57,979 nucleotides of DNA, taken from NCBI GenBank assembly GCA_017522345.1, contig JAFWZN010000048.1:1-57979 (forward strand), written 5' to 3'. The DNA is from Clostridia bacterium. GTDB taxonomy: Bacteria; Bacillota; Clostridia; Christensenellales; Aristaeellaceae. The notes beneath the pieces are model-generated. The model was not told the DNA's origin, made no database searches, and saw only the letters and a list, made by a program, of their open reading frames with translations. Within the stretch, counting starts at the first letter, position 1. Each line of letters begins with the position of its first letter. Position numbers and translations under genes: made by a program. Shown piece by piece: positions 45,525 to 51,671 of this stretch.

Positions 45525-46100
45525 ATGAAGAACACTTCCATTATGATCGTCGGCGTCGGCGGACAGGGAACGCTGCTCGCGTCCCGTTTGATCGGACATG
45601 TATTGATCGAAAAAGGCTACGACGTTAAGCTCAGCGAGGTTCACGGCATGTCCCAGCGCGGCGGCAGCGTCGTAACGTACGTCAAATACGGCGAAAAGGT
45701 TTATTCGCCCATTGTCGATCCCGGCGAGGCAGACTTTATCCTCTCCTTTGAGGCCGTCGAAGCCGCCCGCTGGATCGGAAACCTTGCGCCGGAAGGAAAA
45801 GTGATCACAAACACCCACGAAATCTATCCTATGCCCGTTATCTCGGGTCTCATGGCCTATCCCGAAAACGTTTCCGAAAAAATCGCCGCAGATGCTGAAG
45901 TTATCAGCGTAAACGCGCTGGATCTTGCGGAAAAGGCTGGAAGCGGCAAAGCCGTCAACACCGTGCTTCTGGGCGTTATGTCGAAGTTCATGCCCGAAAT
46001 CGAGGAAAGCGCATGGATGGAAGCGATCGAAAAAATCGTAAAGCCCCAGTTTGTGGAGCTGAATAAAAAAGCGTTCCTTTTGGGAAGAGCGCATCAGTAA
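45525..46100 (+). CDS. iorB: Indolepyruvate:ferredoxin oxidoreductase, beta subunit
   Basis: A 191-aa IorB, the gamma-type domain of 2-oxoacid:ferredoxin oxidoreductases. GVGGQGTLLASRLIGHVL near 10-27 and SEVHGMSQRGGSVVTYVKYG near 37-56 are family hallmarks. It pairs with IorA. Start at ATG 45525 with GGGAGGG just before the iorA stop codon; a longer reading frame overlaps iorA and is not real. Confidence 0.95.
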   Translation: MKNTSIMIVGVGGQGTLLASRLIGHVLIEKGYDVKLSEVHGMSQRGGSVVTYVKYGEKVYSPIVDPGEADFILSFEAVEAARWIGNLAPEGKVITNTHEIYPMPVISGLMAYPENVSEKIAADAEVISVNALDLAEKAGSGKAVNTVLLGVMSKFMPEIEESAWMEAIEKIVKPQFVELNKKAFLLGRAHQ

Positions 46101-46121
46101 AAAGAAGCGCTCGCAAACGCT

Positions 46122-46170
46122 GAAATGTCCCCTATTTATCGGATATCCGGTAAGGAGGGGACATTTCTTT
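46122..46170 (+). terminator. Terminator after iorB
   Basis: GAAATGTCCCCT (46122-46133) pairs perfectly with AGGGGACATTTC (46156-46167), followed by TTT; the loop contains the palindrome CGGATATCCG. Confidence 0.75.
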
Positions 46171-46290
46171 GCGTTGTACAAATGAAAACAGTTCCAAAAT
46201 CACGGAATCAAAACAAGAATTAATAAAATGGTGAAATACGCAAAAATAATTTACAATTAAATTTATCTTGCATAATGTGTTAATTTGGTA

Positions 46291-46319
46291 TTGACAAAAG
46301 CCCTGATTTATGATACGAT
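46291..46319 (+). promoter_or_regulatory. Promoter of the structured RNA region
   Basis: Consensus TTGACA (46291-46296), 17-nt spacer and an extended -10, TGATACGAT (46311-46319). No start codon with ribosome site and long reading frame follows. Confidence 0.8.
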
Positions 46320-46325
46320 ACAGGT

Positions 46326-46842
46326 GAGCAAAGGAAGCGGCTAAAAAACACCACCCGCGAAAATCCTGCTCAGAAAAGTATGAATCAAAAGGGGGCGATG
46401 CCGTTGGACCACAAGGATAACGTCAAACATCAGGTACTCTGCTTCGCCTGTCATGTAAAGCGATAGAATCTAATTTTTGAATATATCGAATCTAAGTTTA
46501 ATGATATAGCGAAATGAAATCATCCGACCTTACAGAAAATTCCTTTTTAAAAGGGCGGGCGAAGCAGAGATAAAGGCAGGATCAAAGGAATCTAAAGTTA
46601 TTCTGATTTGTAACCCGAGCGACCATAGCCGGCGTCAGGATCGTGAAGAGCCTGATTTCATGGATATTTCACGGATTCCACATCCCGTTTAACAAGGTCG
46701 CAGTCAAAGGAAACGGTTCTGACGCCGTATCTTTCACGGATGGGAACAAAATACAAAAAACATTTAGTACCCCCTTATTGATCTTTATTATTAACAAAAG
46801 ATACCGGGCCGCAGGCGATTTGTCTGCGGTCTGTTTTTGTGC
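46326..46842 (+). ncRNA. Candidate large structured noncoding RNA, about 515 nt
   Basis: No convincing gene lies between iorB and the SLOG gene, yet the stretch has a promoter, a terminator and dense pairing. 5' hairpin: 46325-46330 with 46367-46372, enclosing GCGG/CCGC. Closing helix: 46384-46395 with 46770-46782 (12 bp, one bulged A). Helix: 46437-46448 with 46558-46569 (12 bp, perfect). Helix: 46630-46638 with 46719-46727 (9 bp), enclosing CCGTTT/AAACGG and ATCGTGAA/TTCACGGAT. Possible pseudoknot: GCGACC (46619-46624) with GGTCGC (46696-46701). It lacks the hallmark motifs of RNase P, tmRNA, SRP RNA and common riboswitches. It could belong to large RNA classes such as ROOL, GOLLD or OLE, whose sequences I cannot compare here. 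Confidence 0.65.
46806..46840. terminator. Terminator shared by the RNA region and the SLOG gene
   Basis: GGCCGCAG pairs with CTGCGGTC (one G-U) around a short loop, followed by TGTTTTTG. It ends the rightward RNA 6 bp before the stop codon of the convergent gene. Confidence 0.75.
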
Positions 46843-46845
46843 GTT

Positions 46846-47271
46846 TCAGAGTTTGACGACGGTCTTTCCGCGCTTTATTGCCATTTCTTCAAAACGCGCC
46901 GCTCCGCCAAAAGAATGAACGACATAGGTGATCGCATAATCGGAAGCGCTCAGCATCCATTCGTTGCGCTTTAAAATGGCGAACCGGGGCGGCGCAAGCT
47001 CAATTCCTTCGGGAAGGATCGTCCATTCAGAATCAATAATGTTTGTTTCCTTTCCGGGCATCCGCTCTAGAACCACGTAAAAACGCACACCCGGATAAAT
47101 AGGCCTCAGTTCGCTGAAAACCGATCGAACCATGGCGTCGAACGCGCCCTGTTTTCCGACATAAAAGCACTCGACAGCGTGTTTTTCAATCAGGTCAATG
47201 ATCGCAGCGCGAAGAAGCGGCTTGATATGCGATGGGGCATCCCGATGGCCGAAAAAGGTGCAGGCTGGCAT
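46846..47271 (-). CDS. SLOG-superfamily protein (DUF1273-like)
   Basis: A 141-aa Rossmann-like protein. The N-terminal TFFGHRD near 4-10, the central FYVVLERMPGKE and SDYAITYVVHSFGGAARFEE near 108-127 match DUF1273/YpsA proteins of the SLOG superfamily, which bind or process nucleotide-derived ligands; some SLOG members act in phage defence or stress signalling. ATG 47271 follows AAGGAAGC. Its promoter is overlapped by two copies of an operator shared with the divergent XRE genes, so it should be tightly repressed. Confidence 0.72.
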   Translation of the reverse strand: MPACTFFGHRDAPSHIKPLLRAAIIDLIEKHAVECFYVGKQGAFDAMVRSVFSELRPIYPGVRFYVVLERMPGKETNIIDSEWTILPEGIELAPPRFAILKRNEWMLSASDYAITYVVHSFGGAARFEEMAIKRGKTVVKL

Positions 47272-47283
47272 AGAATCGCTTCC

Positions 47284-47323
47284 TTACAATAGAATTACCC
47301 GTAAACAGGTAATTCTATTGTAA
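47284..47323. repeat. 16-bp perfect inverted repeat in the SLOG leader
   Basis: 47284-47299 and 47308-47323 are exact inverted copies around an 8-nt loop (CGTAAACA). It spans the -10 box and the presumed transcript start of the leftward gene and contains operator copy 1. As RNA it would form only in transcripts starting upstream of it. Confidence 0.85.
47297..47310. promoter_or_regulatory. Operator copy 1
   Basis: ACCCGTAAACAGGT, a one-mismatch match to ACCCG-N4-CGGGT, followed by AAT. It lies at the start of SLOG transcription. Confidence 0.6.
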
Positions 47324-47346
47324 CTTGCATATATTTATGATGTCAA
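47317..47346 (-). promoter_or_regulatory. Promoter of the SLOG gene
   Basis: On the minus strand TTGACA (47346-47341), 18-nt spacer and TACAAT (47322-47317). Operator 2 abuts the -35 and operator 1 covers the region just after the -10. Confidence 0.7.
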
Positions 47347-47359
47347 CCCGAATACGGGT
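47346..47359. promoter_or_regulatory. Operator copy 2
   Basis: ACCCG-AATA-CGGGT, a perfect 5-bp-arm palindrome followed by AAT; it overlaps the end of the SLOG -35 box. Confidence 0.65.
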
Positions 47360-47393
47360 AATTATGTATGCGTTAATTGTTATCATCATATTA

Positions 47394-47407
47394 ACCCATA
47401 TATGGGT
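47394..47407. promoter_or_regulatory. Operator copy 3
   Basis: ACCCATATATGGGT, a perfect 14-bp palindrome followed by AAT, 25 bp before the first XRE start codon. The three copies are 49 and 48 bp apart. A possible XRE promoter, TTGTTA (47377) and TATATG (47399), runs through it. Confidence 0.65.
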
Positions 47408-47431
47408 AATGATAACATGGAGACGAAATGC

Positions 47432-47686
47432 ATGGAGTATTCTGAAATTTATATACGAAGGATTCGCCAATTATGCAAAGAACGTGGAATTGCGATTAAT
47501 AAGCTTGCTACGATGAGTGATGTGAAGCAGTCTACGTTGGATAACATCGTTAGAGGCATTACGAAAAATCCGCGTGTAAAAACGCTTCATAAAGTGGCGA
47601 TTGCGTTCAATATGACGCTTTCTGAATTTTTGAATTTTGATGAGTTGAATGATTACTCGTTTGATGACGATTCTGAGGATGATTGA
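47432..47686 (+). CDS. Small XRE-family regulator 1
   Basis: An 84-aa protein made almost wholly of a Cro/C1-type helix-turn-helix (IRRIRQLCKERGIAINKLAT, then VKQSTLDNIVRGI) with an acidic tail (DDDSEDD). I start at ATG 47432, nine bases after GGAG; upstream in-frame ATGs lie inside the operator. It probably binds the three palindromes and represses itself and the SLOG gene. The second XRE gene begins 2 bp after its stop. Confidence 0.82.
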   Translation: MEYSEIYIRRIRQLCKERGIAINKLATMSDVKQSTLDNIVRGITKNPRVKTLHKVAIAFNMTLSEFLNFDELNDYSFDDDSEDD

Positions 47687-47688
47687 GG

Positions 47689-47940
47689 ATGGAGCAGAAG
47701 ATTCGGCGCGATTTAAATATGGGAGATAACCTGAGAAGGTTAAGAAACCAGCATAAGATTTCGCAGGAAAAATTGTGCGCGGAGCTTCAAAGGCGCGGAT
47801 GCGACATTGGCAGAACGACGTATGCAAAGTATGAATCGGGAGAATTGAATATACGCGCCAGCGTACTGATTGAGCTTAAAAAGATTTATGGTTGTCAATA
47901 TGACGATTTCTTTGAGGGTTTGGATAAGACGGTGGAGTAG
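47689..47940 (+). CDS. Small XRE-family regulator 2
   Basis: An 83-aa protein with a second Cro/C1-type helix-turn-helix (GDNLRRLRNQHKISQEKLCA, GRTTYAKYESGELNI). The start is ATG 47689 after GAGG, or ATG 47719. It is cotranscribed with regulator 1; two different XRE proteins in one transcript suggest either a heteromer or a two-step switch. Confidence 0.82.
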   Translation: MEQKIRRDLNMGDNLRRLRNQHKISQEKLCAELQRRGCDIGRTTYAKYESGELNIRASVLIELKKIYGCQYDDFFEGLDKTVE

Positions 47941-48009
47941 CTTTTTTTCGAAAAAACGGTTTCACGTTTGAGGGGGTTGAATTGTCAGTATAGAATTGCT
48001 TCGTTGGAT

Positions 48010-48037
48010 GGGGCTGTTGCACAAAAGCCCCCTTTTT
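48010..48037 (+). terminator. Terminator after the XRE pair
   Basis: GGGGCT (48010-48015) pairs with AGCCCC (48026-48031), followed by CTTTTT. Confidence 0.7.
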
Positions 48038-48057
48038 GGCAGCTGAGCTATAAAAAT

Positions 48058-48087
48058 ATCCGTACCCGGAATGCATCGGGTACGGAT
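48058..48087. terminator. Bidirectional terminator after the CobW pair
   Basis: ATCCGTACCCG (48058-48068) pairs perfectly with CGGGTACGGAT (48077-48087), with A/T runs on both sides. It ends the leftward cobW transcript. Confidence 0.85.
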
Positions 48088-48093
48088 GATTTT

Positions 48094-49059
48094 TTATCCG
48101 AAGTAGACGAGTTCGTCTTCGGGCTTTTCGGCGGGCTCTCGTTTTTCTTCAACGAGGATGACGGCGGCGCGGCCGTGGATTTCCGAAAAGGCGGATTCGA
48201 TTTTGGCGGTTAAGTAGAACCATTCCTTTTCCTTCGGGAACTTGTCCTGATAGCGGCAGATGAAGCCGATGCCGCCGATGTCGTCGGCGCAGCAGGTCAT
48301 GGCGAAGCGGCCGAAGACGTAGGTTTTCTTGGGCAGATTCTCAAGGCGGAAGCCCATGCCCTTGATGCGGATTTTGCGATTGTTGTAGCGGGCGGGATGC
48401 TCCATGCAGTCGATGTACCAGATGCCGAACTGATCGTCCTTGATTTCGATCACGTCCGATTTCATGTCGTAGGGAAGATCCTCTTCGCCCACGCCGTCGT
48501 CGCTGGTGCCGTCAAGGTTTTCAAAGATGATGCTGCACGTGTTGTTCATGCCCTTGATGATGCGGCGGTAGGAGCTTTTTTTGGTTTCCTCGCTGCAGCG
48601 GTTGAAGATGACGAGGTCGGCAAGCTTCGGGCCTTCCGTCATAAGATTGCGCATGTTGGTTAAGTAATTGTCGAACGTGGTTGCGTCAATCAGCGTGACC
48701 ATCTGCGCAAGCTCCCACTCCTGCGGCTTTTTGATTCTGAAAAGATTTTCGATGCCCCAAACGCTGTTGTACTCAATGATGATGCGCTCGGGGAGGTATT
48801 TGTCGTTCATAAGCGCGAAGTTATTTTCGGTCAGATCCTCAAAGGAGTCGATAACCTCCATAACCGTGTTGGAATTTCTGAGAAGCTCCTTCTCGTATTC
48901 CTCTTCGCCTTCTTCGCAGACAATGAGAAGCGTGCGCTCGCCCTGCGAAAAACCTTCGTCGGTGAGCATGTTTTTGATTAAGTTGGTTTTGCCGCTCTCC
49001 AAAAATCCCGTGATCAGGTAAATGGGCGTTCTGAGTTCGTCGCTATACTGTTGTGACAT
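48094..49059 (-). CDS. CobW-type GTPase fused to a DUF1980 (YcgQ-like) domain
   Basis: A 321-aa protein. Residues 12-~200 are a CobW/G3E GTPase: Walker A GFLESGKTNLI near 18-28 and a LADLVIFNRCSEE region near 146-158 in the NKxD position (NRCS, so the base-specificity motif is altered). The CxCC metal motif usual in CobW is missing. Residues ~215-310 match the C-terminal DUF1980/TIGR03943 domain (IRIKGMGF ... GRFAMTCCADDIGGIGFIC), normally a separate YcgQ protein. It follows the His-rich CobW gene after 10 bp. Likely a partner in zinc or other metal handling (inference). Confidence 0.75.
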   Translation of the reverse strand: MSQQYSDELRTPIYLITGFLESGKTNLIKNMLTDEGFSQGERTLLIVCEEGEEEYEKELLRNSNTVMEVIDSFEDLTENNFALMNDKYLPERIIIEYNSVWGIENLFRIKKPQEWELAQMVTLIDATTFDNYLTNMRNLMTEGPKLADLVIFNRCSEETKKSSYRRIIKGMNNTCSIIFENLDGTSDDGVGEEDLPYDMKSDVIEIKDDQFGIWYIDCMEHPARYNNRKIRIKGMGFRLENLPKKTYVFGRFAMTCCADDIGGIGFICRYQDKFPKEKEWFYLTAKIESAFSEIHGRAAVILVEEKREPAEKPEDELVYFG

Positions 49060-49069
49060 TTTTTTATCC

Positions 49070-50404
49070 TCACATGCCGAGTTCTTTTAAGATGGCTTCC
49101 TTTTTGAGGTCTACGCCGATGATGCACAGGCGGCCGGTGTAGTCGGCGCTGCCGTTTCTGATTTCGTACTCGCCGGGGGTGTAGTCGAAGTGAATCCATC
49201 CGCCCTCGCGGCTTTCGAGGATGCCCTTCATGCGCAGAATAACGCCGTATTTTTCCTCGTCTTCAAAGGTCTTAAGCGCGTTTTCAAGCGTGGCCTTGTC
49301 AATCTTTTTAACGGTTTCGACGCCGATGTTTTCAAAGACCTCGTCCGCATCGTGATCGTGGTCGTGTCCGCAGGAGCAGCCGTGACCATGATGGTCGTGA
49401 TGGTGGTGATGATGCTCGTGCTCATGGTCGTGGCAGCCGCATTCGCAGTGCTCGTCGTGCTCATGATGGTGATGCTCGTGCTCATGGTCGTGGCAGCCGC
49501 ATTCGCAGTGCTCGTCGTGCTCATGATGGTGATGCTCGTGCTCATGGTCGTGGCAGCCGCACTCGCAGTGCTCGTCATGCTCATGATGATGATGCTCGTG
49601 CTCATGGTCGTGGCAGCCGCACTCGCAGTGCTCGTCATGCTCATGATGGTGATGCTCGTGCTCATGGTCGTGGCAGCCGCATTCGCAGTGCTCGTCGTGC
49701 TCATGATGGTGATGCTCGTGGTCGTGACAGCCGCAGTTTTCATCATGGTCGTGATGGTGGTGGTGATGATGCGCGGGCGCGACGGAATTTACGTCGATCA
49801 GCTGCTCGGGATGCTCGATGGCGTCTAAAATGACCTTGCCGCCAATATTATCCCAAGGCGTGGAGATGAGGCGCGCCTCGGCGTTTAAGCTGCGAACGAG
49901 CGCATAGGCGGTTTCCAGCTTCTCCTCGGAGACCTTCTGGGTGCGGCTGAAAACGACGGTTTCGGCGCACTTGACCTGATCCTCAAAAAACTCGCCGAAG
50001 TTTTTAAGATACATTTTGCATTTGCCTGCGTCAACAACCGTGGCGCTGCCGGTCAAATGAATGAGACCGGTTTCCTTTTCCTGCTCTTCCACGACTCGTC
50101 TGATGTCGGAAAGCTTTCCTACGCCGCTGGGCTCGATGATCAGGCGGTCGGGATGGAATTTTTCAACGATTTCACCGATGGCCTGGGTAAAGTCGCCGGC
50201 TAAGGTACAGCAGATGCAGCCGGAGTTGAGTTCGGTGATTTCGATTCCCGAGTCCTTCATGAAGCCGCCGTCGATGCCGACTTCGCCGTATTCGTTTTCA
50301 AGAAGCACGCACTTTTCGCCCTGAAAGGCTTCCTTTAAAAGCTTCTGAATGAGCGTGGTTTTGCCCGCGCCTAAAAATCCTGAAATGATGGTTACGTTCG
50401 TCAT
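49070..50404 (-). CDS. CobW-family metallochaperone GTPase with His/Cys repeat tract
   Basis: A 444-aa G3E GTPase. Walker A GFLGAGKTTLIQKL at 9-22, the metal motif GCICC near 62-66, EPSGVGK near 94-100 and SRTQK in the NKxD position. Between residues ~220 and ~345 is a long insertion of 20-residue repeats (HDHEHEHHHHEHDEHCECGC), then a CobW C-terminal domain. Such proteins insert or buffer zinc; the tract could bind many ions. Most CobW proteins have one short His loop, so this is an extreme case. ATG 50404 follows AAGGAGAAAA. First gene of a two-gene transcript. Confidence 0.9.
   Translation of the reverse strand: MTNVTIISGFLGAGKTTLIQKLLKEAFQGEKCVLLENEYGEVGIDGGFMKDSGIEITELNSGCICCTLAGDFTQAIGEIVEKFHPDRLIIEPSGVGKLSDIRRVVEEQEKETGLIHLTGSATVVDAGKCKMYLKNFGEFFEDQVKCAETVVFSRTQKVSEEKLETAYALVRSLNAEARLISTPWDNIGGKVILDAIEHPEQLIDVNSVAPAHHHHHHHDHDENCGCHDHEHHHHEHDEHCECGCHDHEHEHHHHEHDEHCECGCHDHEHEHHHHEHDEHCECGCHDHEHEHHHHEHDEHCECGCHDHEHEHHHHEHDEHCECGCHDHEHEHHHHHHDHHGHGCSCGHDHDHDADEVFENIGVETVKKIDKATLENALKTFEDEEKYGVILRMKGILESREGGWIHFDYTPGEYEIRNGSADYTGRLCIIGVDLKKEAILKELGM
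49411..49740 (-). repeat. 60-bp tandem repeat inside cobW
   Basis: About five and a half copies with an exact 60-bp period, so the frame is kept. Units starting at 49441 and 49501 are identical; 49561 and 49621 differ by a few bases (CTCGCAG, CATGC). Encodes the His/Glu/Cys metal-binding tract. Confidence 0.95.
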
Positions 50405-50597
50405 ATATTTTCTCCTTTTCGGGTTATTTGCTTACGATAGTATTTTAACACATATCTTCGTTAAATAAGTCGTTGGTCATGTAAACCTTTTTTGCCAATT
50501 CATATTAATTTGTTTTTTTGACGGGAAATGGAGGAACGTTTTTTGAGACGATGCAATTTTTTATAGAAAACTTCCTTTATTCTTCTTAGAAAGCGTG

Positions 50598-50603
50598 TAT
50601 AAT
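50598..50603 (+). promoter_or_regulatory. Possible -10 of the asparaginase gene
   Basis: TATAAT, with a weak TTTATT (50576-50581) 16 nt upstream. Confidence 0.4.
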
Positions 50604-50645
50604 AACATACTGAGGAAATATGGATTCATCCGGAGGGAACATTGT

Positions 50646-51656
50646 ATGAGAAAGCTTCTTCTGATTGCGACCGGCGGTACGATTGCAAGCGATCATGGCG
50701 CGACGGGACTTACGCCTATGCTGGACGCGGGCGCGCTCCTTACGCATGTTCCGAAAATTTCCGAAATGTATCACGTGGACGCGGTGCAGCCGGTGAATCT
50801 GGACTCCACCAATATGCGCCCCTGCGACTGGCTGACGATTGCGGGGAGCATCCGAAAATATTATTCCGCCTACGACGGCTTTGTCGTCGCGCACGGAACC
50901 GACACGATGGCGTACACTGCGTCGGCCTTAAGCTATTTAATTCAGCTATCGCCCAAGCCCATCGTTCTGACCGGCGCGCAGAAATCGATCGTTACCGAGG
51001 ACACCGACGCGCGCATCAATCTCTACGATGCGTTTGCCTATGCGGCGGATCCCGGATCTCACGGCGTTTCCATCGTGTTTGACGGGCGCGTAATCACCGG
51101 AACGCGCGCAAGAAAGGTGAGAACCAAGTCGCGAAATGCGTTTGAAAGCGTGGATTTTCCGAATCTCGCCATGGTGCGCGACGGACGGATTTTCAGATAC
51201 ATCCCCATGGCGCGTCCCGAAGGGCCGTTTTTCTCGGACGCGATTGACGCGTCGGTTGCATCCGTAAAACTCACGCCTGGTCTCGGCGCAAACGTGGTTA
51301 ATGCGCTTCGCATGAGCTTAAACGCGCTGGTGGTCGAATCCTTCGGCGTGGGCGGCGTTCCCAACAGCGACGGCGGCGCGCTGGTTGAGGAAATCAAAAA
51401 ATGGCGCGAGGAAAACAAAATCGTCGCCGTCACCACGCAGGTTCCCTATGAGGGAAGCGACATGGGTGTTTATGAAGTGGGCAGGCGCGTGCTGGACGAA
51501 TGCGGCGTGCTTGAATCCTACACGATGACGCCGGAATGCGCGGTCGTCAAGCTTATGTGGATTCTCGGAAAAACGCGGGAATACGACGAAATCAAGCGGC
51601 TTTTCTATACGCCCGTTGCAAACGATTTGCTTGTGCACACCGGCTATTACGAATAA
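50646..51656 (+). CDS. ansA: L-asparaginase (type I, AnsA-like)
   Basis: A 336-aa cytosolic asparaginase without signal peptide. Both catalytic Thr motifs are present: LIATGGTIASD near 6-16 and VAHGTDTMAYTAS near 83-95, plus VLTGAQKS near 110-117. It hydrolyses asparagine to aspartate and ammonia. I start at ATG 50646 after CGGAGGG; the in-frame stretch upstream contains the promoter. The ABC transporter genes follow after 15 bp. Confidence 0.9.
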   Translation: MRKLLLIATGGTIASDHGATGLTPMLDAGALLTHVPKISEMYHVDAVQPVNLDSTNMRPCDWLTIAGSIRKYYSAYDGFVVAHGTDTMAYTASALSYLIQLSPKPIVLTGAQKSIVTEDTDARINLYDAFAYAADPGSHGVSIVFDGRVITGTRARKVRTKSRNAFESVDFPNLAMVRDGRIFRYIPMARPEGPFFSDAIDASVASVKLTPGLGANVVNALRMSLNALVVESFGVGGVPNSDGGALVEEIKKWREENKIVAVTTQVPYEGSDMGVYEVGRRVLDECGVLESYTMTPECAVVKLMWILGKTREYDEIKRLFYTPVANDLLVHTGYYE

Positions 51657-51671
51657 ACGGAGATACGCGAT

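Noticed and set aside
46391..46437. Fluoride riboswitch resemblance (GGGCGATG...)
   Set aside because: Only the first few bases match; the rest of the fold and the conserved downstream segment are absent, and no fluoride gene follows.
46643..46918. Possible 91-aa gene inside the structured RNA region
   Set aside because: No ribosome site, it runs across the terminator into the antisense of the SLOG gene, and the protein looks random. The pairing pattern explains the region better.
49411..49740. CRISPR-like array
   Set aside because: The repeats are contiguous 60-bp units without spacers and keep the cobW frame.
49190..49828. Long reading frame antisense to cobW (Val/Met/Ala-rich)
   Set aside because: It mirrors the His-rich 60-bp repeat, has no ribosome site and no family likeness; the reverse strand has a complete CobW with all motifs.
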